DNA of 64,000 bases, from contig NZ_CP110009.1 in assembly GCF_025947305.1 (NCBI RefSeq), positions 1,240,001 to 1,304,000 on the forward strand. The letters run 5' to 3'. Origin of the DNA: Flavobacterium sp. N3904 (GTDB lineage Bacteria; Bacteroidota; Bacteroidia; Flavobacteriales; Flavobacteriaceae). Position 1 is the first letter of the stretch; each line of letters starts with the position of its first letter. The translations under genes were made by a program, and so were the position numbers. The notes beneath the pieces were generated by a model. The model saw only the letters and a list, made by a program, of their open reading frames with translations. It was not told the DNA's origin and ran no database searches. Below, one piece after another: positions 8,574-18,213 of this stretch.

Positions 8574-9686
8574 ATGATTAGAAAAGTACTTTCTTCCCTA
8601 TTTGTGTTTCTTTTGTTGTTCAAAGGCCATGCACAAAACAAATCTTTTGTCATTCATACAGTGGCTTTCTACAATTTTGAAAACTGTTTTGACACCATTA
8701 ATGATCCCGAGACCAATGACGAGGAGTGGACACCAACTGGAGATCAACATTGGAACACTAAAAAATACCAGCAAAAACTAGAAAATTTAGCTAGGGTTTT
8801 ATCTGAAATTGGGACTTCGGCAAATCCCAATTCCCCAACATTCATAGGTGGTGCCGAAATTGAAAACCAAGGGGTTTTGGAAGATTTGATCAGGCAACCC
8901 AAAATGATTGACAAGGATTATGGAATTATCCACTTTGATTCACCCGACAAACGAGGGATAGACGTCGCCTTACTGTATCAAAAGAAGCAATTTCAGCCGA
9001 CGAGTTATGCTAATATTCCATTGTATGTATATAAAGGGGAGCAACCCATTAAAGAAACTTCAAAAGCAGATTCTCAAGAGGATTTGGAAACTGAAGATCT
9101 AATACAACTCAACACCAAAAATTATCGGGTTTACACCAGAGATCAGTTGCTGGTAACGGGTTTTTTGAATGGGGAAGAGATTCATATTATTGTCAATCAC
9201 TGGCCATCCCGTTCTGGAGGAGAAAAGAAAACAAGCCCGTTTCGCGAGGCAGCGGGAACCTTAAACAGAAAAATTATTGATTCGCTGCAACACATCAATC
9301 CAAATGCCAAGATAATTACGATGGGTGATTTAAACGATAGCCCTTTCAATAATAGCGTAAAAATTGCTCTGGGTGCTAAAGGAAAAATTCAGGATGTTGG
9401 GGAATTTGGAATTTACAACCCATTCGAAGAAATGGCCAACAAAGGATTGGGAACGATTGCTTTTCGGGATTCTTGGGATATTTTTGACCAAGTTATGGTT
9501 TCGGGTTCGCTGTTGCAAAAGGATTACAACACGTTCCAATATTGGAAAGCGGGGATCTACAACAAACCTTTCTTAATCCAAAAAAGCGGTAAATACAAGG
9601 GGTATCCGTTGCGGCATTCACTTACCGAAATTGGTTTTAGCGACCACTTTCCGGTTTATATTTATTTGATAAAAGAAAAAAAGTAA
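8574..9686 (+). CDS. Secreted endonuclease/exonuclease/phosphatase (DNase I-like) family protein
   Basis: 370 residues with a signal peptide ending at FKGHAQN. The fold is the Mg-dependent DNase I/EEP type: FYNFENCFD at the start, GGAEIENQGVLEDL with the metal Glu, HWPSRSGG with a catalytic His, MGDLNDSP with the Asp/Asn pair, and SDHFPV with the terminal catalytic Asp-His. Likely an extracellular or periplasmic nuclease or phosphodiesterase. It is divergent from the LD-carboxypeptidase, with a TATTTTTAC -7-like element just upstream. Confidence 0.85.
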   Translation: MIRKVLSSLFVFLLLFKGHAQNKSFVIHTVAFYNFENCFDTINDPETNDEEWTPTGDQHWNTKKYQQKLENLARVLSEIGTSANPNSPTFIGGAEIENQGVLEDLIRQPKMIDKDYGIIHFDSPDKRGIDVALLYQKKQFQPTSYANIPLYVYKGEQPIKETSKADSQEDLETEDLIQLNTKNYRVYTRDQLLVTGFLNGEEIHIIVNHWPSRSGGEKKTSPFREAAGTLNRKIIDSLQHINPNAKIITMGDLNDSPFNNSVKIALGAKGKIQDVGEFGIYNPFEEMANKGLGTIAFRDSWDIFDQVMVSGSLLQKDYNTFQYWKAGIYNKPFLIQKSGKYKGYPLRHSLTEIGFSDHFPVYIYLIKEKK

Positions 9687-9702
9687 AGTTGGATTTTAGA
9701 AC

Positions 9703-9807
9703 TTAACCGCAAGGTTCACAAAGAAAATTTGTGTATTACTGTTTAAAGGCGGAAGGTTCGCAAAGCTTTGTGGCCATTGCGTAGGACCTTGCCAACTTGG
9801 CGGTTAA
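9703..9807. repeat. Intergenic imperfect palindrome, dispersed-repeat type
   Basis: Perfect 8-base outer arms TTAACCGC (9703-9710) and GCGGTTAA (9800-9807) enclose several smaller internal repeats (AAGGTTCACAAAG, AAGGTTCGCAAAG). The 14-mer AAGGTTCACAAAGA recurs at 63594-63607, so this is probably a member of a dispersed intergenic repeat family. It lies between convergent genes. Confidence 0.55.
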
Positions 9808-9819
9808 TTTTACAAATGT

Positions 9820-10770
9820 TTATAATTCAAAACGTTTCCCTTGTTCCGGGAATAGAAGTTGTACTCCAAGATCATTTTGTTTTTGCAATTGCTCTTTAAT
9901 TTTTATACTATTTTTGGTTGGTGGTTTCATGTGGGTAATAATAATTTTGAAATTCTTCAAAGCTCCTTTTCCAGCCAATTCTTCCAGTTTGTGGAGTTCT
10001 CTCATTAAATGATTGGGAGTTAAATGTCCAAATAAAGAGGTGTCTGGTTGTTCGCTTGGAAATGAAACTTCGATAAAAATTCCTCTCAATTTTTTTTGCT
10101 GAAGCAAAGGAGCGACAGCTTTCCACAATTCACTTAGATCATTGCTTTTTTCAACCGAATCAGGACCTGTGTCACCAAGATATAAAATAGCATCATTTCC
10201 ATTTTGTACTAAAAAGGCCGTGCTTTCAAAAGGATTTCCATGACTTAACGGAAATGCTTCCACAGTCATAGAGGTATTGGTGATTTTGGTTTGTTCTCCA
10301 ATACCTAGGGTTTGAAAATGATATTTTTTTAACTGAAAACCCATACCTTCATCTCCAAAATTAGCCCAAGTTTCTCCATTAAAATAATGCTTTTCCATCA
10401 TTTCCATACACTTTTTGGTGGCATAAACCGTTTTGGAAGAATCTGCAGGTGAGTTAATAATCAAACCCGAAACATGATCGAGATGAGCATGGGAAATAAA
10501 ATAGCCTTTTATGTATTTCCTTAAAACTTCACTTGTTGAAACCTTAAAAACTTTATTCGAAATTGCTTTTTCAATCCCTGCGTTTATAGTTCCCGCATCG
10601 AGACAGATATAATCATGAGTATTGATCGGAGCCACCAAATAAGCCGAGAGATTTTTTTCGTCTATTCCTCCCTTTACACCCAAAGGGACTACATCAAAAG
10701 CCGCTTTTTGTGCCAACATTTGTATTGATATTAAAAACAAACCAATAAAGTATCGATTAATAGAAGTCAT
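9820..10770 (-). CDS. Class II 3',5'-cyclic-nucleotide phosphodiesterase (MBL fold), exported
   Basis: 316 residues with an N-terminal signal peptide (to about residue 20, MLAQ). The class II cyclic-nucleotide phosphodiesterase signature HAHLDHVSG starts at His94 (H94, H96, D98, H99). Further metal ligands are in LSHGNPFESTAF, LYLGDTGPDS and ITHMKPP. This family hydrolyses cAMP or cGMP in yeast PDE1 and bacterial CpdP. Export suggests action on external or periplasmic nucleotides. No cyclase is nearby. Confidence 0.85.
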   Translation of the reverse strand: MTSINRYFIGLFLISIQMLAQKAAFDVVPLGVKGGIDEKNLSAYLVAPINTHDYICLDAGTINAGIEKAISNKVFKVSTSEVLRKYIKGYFISHAHLDHVSGLIINSPADSSKTVYATKKCMEMMEKHYFNGETWANFGDEGMGFQLKKYHFQTLGIGEQTKITNTSMTVEAFPLSHGNPFESTAFLVQNGNDAILYLGDTGPDSVEKSNDLSELWKAVAPLLQQKKLRGIFIEVSFPSEQPDTSLFGHLTPNHLMRELHKLEELAGKGALKNFKIIITHMKPPTKNSIKIKEQLQKQNDLGVQLLFPEQGKRFEL

Positions 10771-11026
10771 GTTTGAAATTGTTTTAGAATTTTATTACAG
10801 TTTATAAAATTACTTCCTTCTTTTATAATGAGTGTGTTTTTTTGTAAAAATCAGCTTCAACCCATTAAAATGCTATAATTTTACTATTCTTTAAAGTAAG
10901 GGTTGGGTGTTTATAAAAAGGCAAGTTTTATGTCAAATTTGATTTTAACATCCCAAGAGCAATAAAATTGACCTTAAAATAATATCTTTACGCAAAAATA
11001 TAACAATTTTAACTAAAAAAGTTACA

Positions 11027-12580
11027 ATGACAACAATAGCAAATCAATTTGGGATGAAAGAGGCATTAGTGCAATTGGGAGTTAAAACCATAAACGAAGG
11101 AACTTCAACAGGGATTAATCATTTTTCAAACGGAGCAATTCTGGAAAGTTTTTCACCAGTAGATGGTCAATTAATTGCTTCTGTAAAAATGAGTACACCG
11201 GCAGATTACGAAAAAGTAATGCAAACGGCTACCGAAGCTTTCAAAACATTCCGATTGATGCCAGCACCACAACGTGGGGAAATTGTGCGTCAGTTTGGAG
11301 ATAAATTGCGCAAAAACAAAGAAGCTTTAGGTAAATTGGTTTCTTATGAAATGGGTAAATCATTACAGGAAGGATATGGTGAAGTACAAGAGATGATTGA
11401 CATCTGCGATTTTGCAGTAGGATTGTCACGTCAATTGCACGGATTAACGATGCATTCCGAACGTCCAGGACACAGAATGTATGAGCAATACCATTCTTTG
11501 GGAGTTGTGGGAATCATTTCAGCGTTTAATTTTCCAGTAGCGGTTTGGGCTTGGAACACTGCTTTGGCTTGGATTTGTGGTGATGTTTGCGTTTGGAAAC
11601 CATCAGAGAAAACACCTTTGTGCGGGATTGCCTGTCAAAATATTATTGCTGAGGTAATCAGAGAAAACAACCTTCCAGAAGGGATTTCTTGTTTGATTAA
11701 CGGAGATTATACAATAGGTCAATTAATGACTGCTGATAAACGTGTGCCTTTAATCTCGGCTACGGGTTCTACTCGAATGGGTAAAATTGTAGCACAAACT
11801 GTTGCAGGTCGTTTAGGAAGATCATTATTAGAATTAGGTGGAAACAATGCAATCATTGTAACACCGGATGCCGATATCAAAATGACGGTTATCGGTGCTG
11901 TTTTTGGAGCTGTTGGAACTGCTGGGCAAAGATGTACTTCTACTCGTCGTTTGATTATTCACGAAAGTATTTATGATAAAGTAAAAGATGCTGTTGTATC
12001 GGCTTACGGGCAATTAAGAATCGGAAATCCATTGGACGAGAAAAATCACGTTGGACCGTTAATTGATAAACATGCCGTTGAAATGTACAACCAAGCTTTG
12101 ACCAAAGTGGTTGCCGAAGGCGGAAAAATTCTGGTTGAAGGTGGCGTGCTTTCTGGAGAAGGTTACGAAAGTGGTTGTTATGTAAAACCTGCAATTGCCG
12201 AAGCAAAAAATTCATTCGAAATTGTACAACACGAAACGTTTGCTCCGGTTTTGTATCTAATCAAATATTCTGGAACTGTTGAAAATGCAATTGATGTTCA
12301 GAACGGAGTGGCACAGGGATTGTCTTCTGCTATTATGACTAACAATTTGCGTGAAGCTGAACATTTCTTGTCTGTAGTAGGATCGGATTGTGGAATTGCC
12401 AACGTAAATATCGGAACTTCTGGAGCCGAAATTGGTGGAGCTTTTGGTGGTGAAAAAGAAACAGGAGGGGGTAGAGAATCCGGTTCTGATGCCTGGAAAG
12501 TCTATATGCGCCGTCAAACCAATACAATCAATTATACAACCAGTTTGCCATTGGCACAAGGAATTAAATTTGATTTGTAA
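11027..12580 (+). CDS. Aldehyde dehydrogenase, ALDH7 (aminoadipate-semialdehyde dehydrogenase) type
   Basis: 517 residues with all ALDH hallmarks: Asn168 in SAFNFP, the NAD-binding SATGSTRMGK, catalytic Glu269 in LELGGNN, and nucleophile Cys303 in GTAGQRCTSTRR. The LELGGNNAI variant and the C-terminal region point to the ALDH7/antiquitin group, which oxidises alpha-aminoadipate semialdehyde in lysine breakdown. No other lysine-degradation gene is next to it. A TATCTTTAC -7-like element lies at 10983-10991. A strong terminator follows the stop. Confidence 0.85.
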   Translation: MTTIANQFGMKEALVQLGVKTINEGTSTGINHFSNGAILESFSPVDGQLIASVKMSTPADYEKVMQTATEAFKTFRLMPAPQRGEIVRQFGDKLRKNKEALGKLVSYEMGKSLQEGYGEVQEMIDICDFAVGLSRQLHGLTMHSERPGHRMYEQYHSLGVVGIISAFNFPVAVWAWNTALAWICGDVCVWKPSEKTPLCGIACQNIIAEVIRENNLPEGISCLINGDYTIGQLMTADKRVPLISATGSTRMGKIVAQTVAGRLGRSLLELGGNNAIIVTPDADIKMTVIGAVFGAVGTAGQRCTSTRRLIIHESIYDKVKDAVVSAYGQLRIGNPLDEKNHVGPLIDKHAVEMYNQALTKVVAEGGKILVEGGVLSGEGYESGCYVKPAIAEAKNSFEIVQHETFAPVLYLIKYSGTVENAIDVQNGVAQGLSSAIMTNNLREAEHFLSVVGSDCGIANVNIGTSGAEIGGAFGGEKETGGGRESGSDAWKVYMRRQTNTINYTTSLPLAQGIKFDL

Positions 12581-12610
12581 ACAACAATAAGGTATAATCA
12601 AAAACTAAAA

Positions 12611-12630
12611 ACCCCTGCAATTGCAGGGGT
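12611..12630. terminator. Bidirectional terminator between aldehyde dehydrogenase and arylsulfatase genes
   Basis: ACCCCTGCAATTGCAGGGGT is a perfect 20-base palindrome with an A-run before it and a T-run after it. It serves both convergent genes. Confidence 0.85.
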
Positions 12631-12667
12631 TTTTGTTTGAACTCTAAAAAAAGAATTTACTATGTAA

Positions 12668-15130
12668 TTAGTCTTTCGCTTTTTCTTGGGCCGCTTTTAC
12701 TTGTGCTTGTTGAGCAGGCGTAAATTGTGTTGGTCCAAGATTGATAGTAAGGTTGTTTATTGTTCCTGTAAAATCAAATGGCAATTTATAATCCGCTGCA
12801 TTCAACTCTGTACGAAGGTCAGTTCCTACATCAAAAGTTTCATCAGATACCTGAAGGAACGAGATAGAATTTGGTTGTGTATGAGAATCTACGACAACAC
12901 CGTCTACTTTTAATGTTCCAGTTCCGCCCTTGGCAATTCCTGGTCCATCATAAACATAATCATAAACAATAGTATGCTTTCCTGGAGTTAGCGCTTGTTT
13001 TCCTGCCCAGCGGTATTGTGCCAGAATAAGCATGTTGTAGTCAAAAACAGGGATACCATTCAGGATATAAAGTCCCCATCCGCCCCAACGGCCTCCGGTT
13101 GTTACAATCATACCGTTACCACCTCCTTGAGGTACGGTAACTTCAGCAGTTACAGTATACGATCTGCCTAAAATACTAGGAGAATTTGAAGTCGCAATAC
13201 CGGGATTGACACCAGTATATGTAAATACAGTTCTACCTGCTGTACTACTAGGTCTTGGTTCGATAGCACGTGCAAAAGAACGGTTGTCTAACGGATATAC
13301 ATTGTATTTTTTGGCTTCCTGATCAAAGATATTCTGCATCTCTTTTAATTTTGCAGGATTTTTTGCTGCAAGATCGTTGTTTTGAGAATAATCGTCATTC
13401 AGGTTATAAAGCTCCCATTTGTAATCTGCAATTGGAGGCAATGGTGCGTTCAATACCCATGGTCCATGAGGCGGTACTGTATTGGCATACCATCCGTTGC
13501 TGTAAATACCGCGATTGGCAATCATTTCAAAGTATTGCACTTTGTGTGTGGTTGGTGCGTTGGCATTTTCTTTCTTGAAAGTATAGACCATACTGGTTCC
13601 TTCAATAGGTTTTTGCTTGATACCATCAATTTCTTCCGGTTGCCCTACACCGGTAACTTCCATAATTGTAGGCATGATGTCGATAACATGGTGAAATTGA
13701 GTACGAATTCCTCCGATATCATCAATATGACCCGGCCAAGAAATGGCCAAACCTTGACGCGTTCCTCCAAAGTGAGATGCAATTTGTTTGGTGTATTTAA
13801 AAGGAGTGTCAAAAGCCCATGACCAGGCTACAGCCATGTGAGGATAGGTTGCTGCAGATCCCCATGCATCGTAAAACTTCAATTGGTCAGCAATTGGGAA
13901 ATCAAGGATACCATTATATGATGTCCATTGGTTTGGAGTTCCAGAAAGAGTACCCTCTGGACTGGTTCCGTTGTCTCCACAAATGTAAATAATGATAGTG
14001 TTGTTCAGTTGACCCATATCTTCAACTTGTTGAATCACACGGCCAATTTCATAATCGGTATAGGCTGCGTATGCTCCATAAACTTCCGCCTGACGGGCAT
14101 ACAATTTTTTTTGATCTGCAGTAAGTGAATCCCATGTTGGAAGGTCAGCCGGCCATGGAGTAAGTTGTGCATTGGCAGGAATAACGCCTAATTTTTTCTG
14201 ATTGGCAAAAATCTGCTCTCTCATTACGTTCCATCCCATGTCAAATTTCCCTTTGAATTTTTCAATCCATTCCGCTTTTGGTTGGTGGGGGGAGTGTGTT
14301 CCTCCAGGAGCATAATAAATAAAGAACGGCTGACCAGGATCTGCAGCCTGCAATGCTTTCATACGTGCAATTGCCTGATCTGCCATGTCTGTAATCAGGT
14401 TATAATCAGGTTTTCCTATCCAAGGAAAAATTTGGGTATGATCCTGAAAAAGATATGGTGAGTACTGGTCTGTTTCTCCGCCCTGAAATCCGTAAAAATA
14501 ATCAAATCCCATTCCGGATGGCCATTGATTGAACGGTCCGGATACACTATAGGTGTAATCAGGTGTGTTATGGTTTTTTCCAAACCAGGAAGTAGCATAA
14601 CCATTTCCTTTGAGGATCTGCCCAATAGTTCCGTTGTCGGTCCCCATAATGGAGTTGTAACCAGGATATCCTGTAGAAAGTTCTGTAATTACTCCAAAAC
14701 CGGTGGAGTGGTGGTTACGACCTGTAAGTAATGCAGCACGTGTAGGCGAACATAGAGCTGTAGAGTTGAACTGCGTATAACGCAATCCGTTTTTCGCCAC
14801 ACGATCAAGTGCCGGAGTTGGAATAACACCACCAAAAGTTCCGCTTACACCATATCCTTGGTCATCTGTCATGATCAATAATACGTTTGGCGCTCCTTTT
14901 TTTGGAACAACACGTGGTGGCCACCAAATTTTGGAATCGGCAACAGTTGCTCCAATCTTACTGTCGTCAGTTGGCTGTGGTGCGGGAATTTCTTTGCCGC
15001 TAATGGTTGTCGTAGCACTCGGCGTTCCTGGCGTACCAGTAGTCTGGATCTGTGCTCTGGCGGAAGGCGAGATGGCCACCAGAAGTGTTCCCATAAACAG
15101 GAACATCAATGATTTTGTCTTGTTTTTCAT
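12668..15130 (-). CDS. Secreted S1-type arylsulfatase
   Basis: 820 residues with a signal peptide ending at ARAQ (about 27). The sulfatase domain starts with NVLLIMTDDQGYG (metal Asp89-Asp90). It has the CxPxR signature CSPTRAALLTGR, where Cys127 is converted to formylglycine for catalysis. Later motifs include GKNHNTP, GGTHSPHQPK and CGDNGTSPEG. The last 180 residues or so look like a beta-sandwich appendage. It cleaves sulfate esters in the periplasm or outside. The formylglycine-generating enzyme is not in the window. Its long Gly/Pro-rich linker and atypical composition could mean horizontal origin, but this is inference. Confidence 0.9.
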   Translation of the reverse strand: MKNKTKSLMFLFMGTLLVAISPSARAQIQTTGTPGTPSATTTISGKEIPAPQPTDDSKIGATVADSKIWWPPRVVPKKGAPNVLLIMTDDQGYGVSGTFGGVIPTPALDRVAKNGLRYTQFNSTALCSPTRAALLTGRNHHSTGFGVITELSTGYPGYNSIMGTDNGTIGQILKGNGYATSWFGKNHNTPDYTYSVSGPFNQWPSGMGFDYFYGFQGGETDQYSPYLFQDHTQIFPWIGKPDYNLITDMADQAIARMKALQAADPGQPFFIYYAPGGTHSPHQPKAEWIEKFKGKFDMGWNVMREQIFANQKKLGVIPANAQLTPWPADLPTWDSLTADQKKLYARQAEVYGAYAAYTDYEIGRVIQQVEDMGQLNNTIIIYICGDNGTSPEGTLSGTPNQWTSYNGILDFPIADQLKFYDAWGSAATYPHMAVAWSWAFDTPFKYTKQIASHFGGTRQGLAISWPGHIDDIGGIRTQFHHVIDIMPTIMEVTGVGQPEEIDGIKQKPIEGTSMVYTFKKENANAPTTHKVQYFEMIANRGIYSNGWYANTVPPHGPWVLNAPLPPIADYKWELYNLNDDYSQNNDLAAKNPAKLKEMQNIFDQEAKKYNVYPLDNRSFARAIEPRPSSTAGRTVFTYTGVNPGIATSNSPSILGRSYTVTAEVTVPQGGGNGMIVTTGGRWGGWGLYILNGIPVFDYNMLILAQYRWAGKQALTPGKHTIVYDYVYDGPGIAKGGTGTLKVDGVVVDSHTQPNSISFLQVSDETFDVGTDLRTELNAADYKLPFDFTGTINNLTINLGPTQFTPAQQAQVKAAQEKAKD

Positions 15131-15316
15131 AAATACAAATAGTTAAATGGATGATTGTTTGTTTGTCTAGAACAATAAGAGTAAATTTAGTGAAATTTTA
15201 AATTAACAAGGCTAAATTGTTGAAAAACATTGAATTATAAGCTGTATTCATCATAATTTAATAGTTTTATAACTTAAAAATAATTTCCTAATTTCTTAAA
15301 TCAAATTCAAAAAATC

Positions 15317-15868
15317 ATGAAAGAAAAAACCAAAAAAGTAGCCAAAAAAGCCAAAAATGAAATAAAATCGATCTTGCTTGTAACGCTCTATTTTGCCGTA
15401 TGGTTTGGAATATTAATTGGGATAAAAAAGTTGATTCTAATTGATTATAATATAGAATTTGTTGGTTTGTCAACAGCGCTAATTGGTGCTTTGATTATGG
15501 CAAAGGTTGTCCTCATTATGGAGTATATAGAATTTGGTCAATGGGTCAAAAAGCAACCACCATTTGTAGATGTAATTCTGCGAACTTTTCTTTATACTTC
15601 AGGAGTGCTATTTGTTTTGTTATTAGAAAAAGCATTCGAGTCCAGACATGAATCCGATGGATTTACAACTGCCTTAAAGCAAGTTTTTCAGCATAGGGAT
15701 ATTTATAAAGTTTGGGCTTCAACTTTGGTAATTAGTATTTCGTTGTTTTGGTATAATGTATTTGCCATTTTGACTCAATATTTTAATAATCATGAACTGT
15801 CAAGTCTTTTTTTAAATATTCCTTTGGAAAAAGTATTATTAAAAAATGCCGAACACAAAGACGAATAA
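15317..15868 (+). CDS. Four-helix membrane protein of unknown function
   Basis: 183 residues. A Lys-rich cytoplasmic start is followed by hydrophobic segments at about 21-38, 46-66, 87-107 and 137-160, so this is a small inner-membrane protein. I do not recognise a catalytic motif. It precedes the lipoprotein gene by about 95 bp on the same strand and may be transcribed with it. Confidence 0.65.
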   Translation: MKEKTKKVAKKAKNEIKSILLVTLYFAVWFGILIGIKKLILIDYNIEFVGLSTALIGALIMAKVVLIMEYIEFGQWVKKQPPFVDVILRTFLYTSGVLFVLLLEKAFESRHESDGFTTALKQVFQHRDIYKVWASTLVISISLFWYNVFAILTQYFNNHELSSLFLNIPLEKVLLKNAEHKDE

Positions 15869-15962
15869 TTTTCAAATTTTATATTAAAAACATTTTTAAT
15901 ACTCTTTATGGATTACTTTTTAACTATTATTTGTTAAATTTGAGTGAATAAAAACAACAAAA

Positions 15963-16706
15963 ATGAAAAGACAAAATATATTTTTAATACCATTCTTTTT
16001 TATTGCATTCTTGGTTGGCTGCAGCAATACAAAGGAAGGCGCTTATGATGCCAAAGCTATTGCAGCTATGGATAAATTGAGTAGTACAATTGGAGAATTA
16101 AAATCGTGTAGCTATTCGCTTTCTACAGATGTGACTCACAGTACAACTAGTGGCAAACCTGCAGAACATAGAGAAAGTGATGTGTATATGAAGGGACCAA
16201 ATAAACTGTATGTTTTTACAAAAGAGACTGGGAACAGAAAAGGATATTACTACAATGGAAGCGAAATTGCATTGTTTAGATTTGATAAAAAAACCTATGA
16301 AGTCTTGCCCGCTCCAGATAATACCATTGCAATGATAACAGAGGCACATGATAAATATGGCGTTGATTTTCCGGCAGCCGATTTTTTCTATCCAAGCCTA
16401 ACAGACGATATGATGGAGCATTTTGACACTATTGTTGATGCAGGTACAGCAAAAATTGATGGTGTTCTTTGCAAGGAAATAAATGCTATTAGTGCCAAGA
16501 TGAATGTTTTTGTTTCTATAGATGCAGCAACAAATCTTCCAAAAAGGCTCGAAATTTATTATCTCGGAGACGAAAAAGGCAAAAGCTATGTGATTACTTT
16601 TTCAAATTTTATATCAAATCCTGTTTTGGAGGATAAGATTTTTAATTTTGCGCCACCGAAAGAGGCTTCAAAAACAACACTTTTAACTCAAAAACTGGAC
16701 AACTGA
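15963..16706 (+). CDS. DUF2092-like lipoprotein
   Basis: 247 residues with a lipoprotein signal peptide (lipobox LVGC, Cys about 20). The body resembles DUF2092, with a LolA/LppX-like half-barrel pattern: SDVYMKGPNKLYVFTKE, GYYYNGSEIALF, and a C-terminal FNFAPPKEA. Its stop overlaps the start of the next gene by one base (TGATG), so the two are translationally coupled. Likely envelope-located, binding a lipid or hydrophobic ligand. Confidence 0.7.
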   Translation: MKRQNIFLIPFFFIAFLVGCSNTKEGAYDAKAIAAMDKLSSTIGELKSCSYSLSTDVTHSTTSGKPAEHRESDVYMKGPNKLYVFTKETGNRKGYYYNGSEIALFRFDKKTYEVLPAPDNTIAMITEAHDKYGVDFPAADFFYPSLTDDMMEHFDTIVDAGTAKIDGVLCKEINAISAKMNVFVSIDAATNLPKRLEIYYLGDEKGKSYVITFSNFISNPVLEDKIFNFAPPKEASKTTLLTQKLDN

Positions 16707-17602
16707 TGAAACGCAATATATATATCCTAAGTTTAATAGCTATTCTATTATTATTTGTCTCACCAGATCTTATTGCCCAGCGAATGGGACATGGCGGCGG
16801 CGGCGGTCGTGGAGGCGGCGGAATGAATCGTTCTTCTATAAATGGTGGATCTTTTCAATCAAGAGACAGGCCTAGCAGCAGTAATATGAGCGGCTCCAGT
16901 TACAAATCCAATAGCAATATTAATAGAAACAATGCAAGTTCATCTTATAATAAAGGGAACTATAATAACGCATCAAATTCTTATAATAAAGGCAATTATA
17001 ACAAAAGCAACATTAACAATAATAATATTAACAGTAATAATAGAAATTACAACAATGTTAACGTGAATAATGTCAATGTAAACCGTAACGTAACCGTAAA
17101 TGCCCATTATAGCAGCGGTTATTATAATGGATATCATGGATATCATCCGTATTACTACCATCCATACACACCGTACCATTATGGTGCCTATTGGCATCCC
17201 GTTGGATTTTTTATGGCGGCAATGGTCACTACAGCAGTAATGGTATCAGTGGCCAATCAAAGCTACTATTACAATCAAGGAGTTTATTATACCCAAGTTT
17301 CAGGTGGATATACGGTAGTTCCAGCACCTGTGAATGTTACAGTTGTTAGTCTGCCAAACGATATGGTTGCCGTAAAAAACAATGATGTTACCTATTATTA
17401 CTTTGGAGGAACATTCTATACCAAATCGTCTAAGGGATATACTGTGGTTGTTGCCCCGATTGGAGCGATTGTTAGCACTATTCCAGAGGGCGCAACAGAG
17501 CAGGAAATTGACGGTCAAAAATATGTAGTTTACAATAACACTTATTTTCAGCCCTTTTTGCAAAACGGACAAAATATGTATCAGATTGTTGCTATGGATT
17601 AA
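16706..17602 (+). CDS. DUF6515-like exported Asn/Tyr-rich protein
   Basis: 298 residues with a signal peptide ending around LIAQ (25). The region about 30-140 is low complexity: Gly-rich, then Asn/Ser/Tyr repeats. A Tyr/His/Pro-rich stretch and one hydrophobic segment (about 168-185) follow. The C-terminal half has repeated YYxxGVYYTQVSGGYTVV-type units, typical of the DUF6515 family as I remember it. It overlaps the DUF2092-like gene by one base. Function unknown; probably surface or periplasmic. Confidence 0.72.
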   Translation: MKRNIYILSLIAILLLFVSPDLIAQRMGHGGGGGRGGGGMNRSSINGGSFQSRDRPSSSNMSGSSYKSNSNINRNNASSSYNKGNYNNASNSYNKGNYNKSNINNNNINSNNRNYNNVNVNNVNVNRNVTVNAHYSSGYYNGYHGYHPYYYHPYTPYHYGAYWHPVGFFMAAMVTTAVMVSVANQSYYYNQGVYYTQVSGGYTVVPAPVNVTVVSLPNDMVAVKNNDVTYYYFGGTFYTKSSKGYTVVVAPIGAIVSTIPEGATEQEIDGQKYVVYNNTYFQPFLQNGQNMYQIVAMD

Positions 17603-17633
17603 ATTTTTGTTTTTTCTAATAAGCATAAAAAAA

Positions 17634-17653
17634 AGCATTCGCCGCGGCGAATG
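17634..17653. terminator. Bidirectional terminator
   Basis: GCATTCGCCGCGGCGAATGC is a perfect 20-base palindrome with A residues before it and T residues after it. It lies between convergent genes ending at 17602 and 17689. Confidence 0.85.
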
Positions 17654-17688
17654 CTTTTTTGGTTTTTATAATTTCAGTTGTTCAGAGA

Positions 17689-18174
17689 TTACAGATTAAA
17701 CGAAGCTCCAACATTGACATTAAACTGATTGTTAAAACCTGAAGCTTGAGAATCATATTTTGCTATTGGGAAACCCGCTTCTGTAAACACACCAAAACCA
17801 TCTGTAAAGAAATATCGCATTCCCAAATGGGCACCAAAATTTTTAAGGCTTAAATCCAAACCTGGATAAATATCCATTTTTGGGTCTAGTTTGAAAACAC
17901 TTCCTAGATTTGCATTCAATCGAACTTCAGCATCAAAACGATCCGAAAAATTTTGATCGTATAGATAGCCATTTGAAACGCCCAATACATAAGATGCCCC
18001 AAACCCGTAGGATATATTTTCTCCAATCCCAAAATCTACGGTTACTCCAATTCCGGTTCCTCCATTTTGAAAGATGGCACCAATATCCAATTTTCCGTCT
18101 CCTTTTCCTTTAAAAGCTTGAGCATTTGTAAAACCAAAGCATACTAAAAATAATAGGGTAATAATTTTTTTCAT
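17689..18174 (-). CDS. Small outer-membrane beta-barrel-like protein (DUF6646-like)
   Basis: 161 residues with a signal peptide ending at TNAQA (about 20). The rest is alternating polar/apolar strands with Gly and aromatic residues, and it ends in phenylalanine-rich ASFNL, as in small outer-membrane barrels. I associate it with the DUF6646 group from memory only. Monocistronic, with a terminator directly downstream. Confidence 0.65.
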   Translation of the reverse strand: MKKIITLLFLVCFGFTNAQAFKGKGDGKLDIGAIFQNGGTGIGVTVDFGIGENISYGFGASYVLGVSNGYLYDQNFSDRFDAEVRLNANLGSVFKLDPKMDIYPGLDLSLKNFGAHLGMRYFFTDGFGVFTEAGFPIAKYDSQASGFNNQFNVNVGASFNL

Positions 18175-18213
18175 AATATAAAATAGGTACTAATTTTTTT
18201 GCAAATATAGTAT

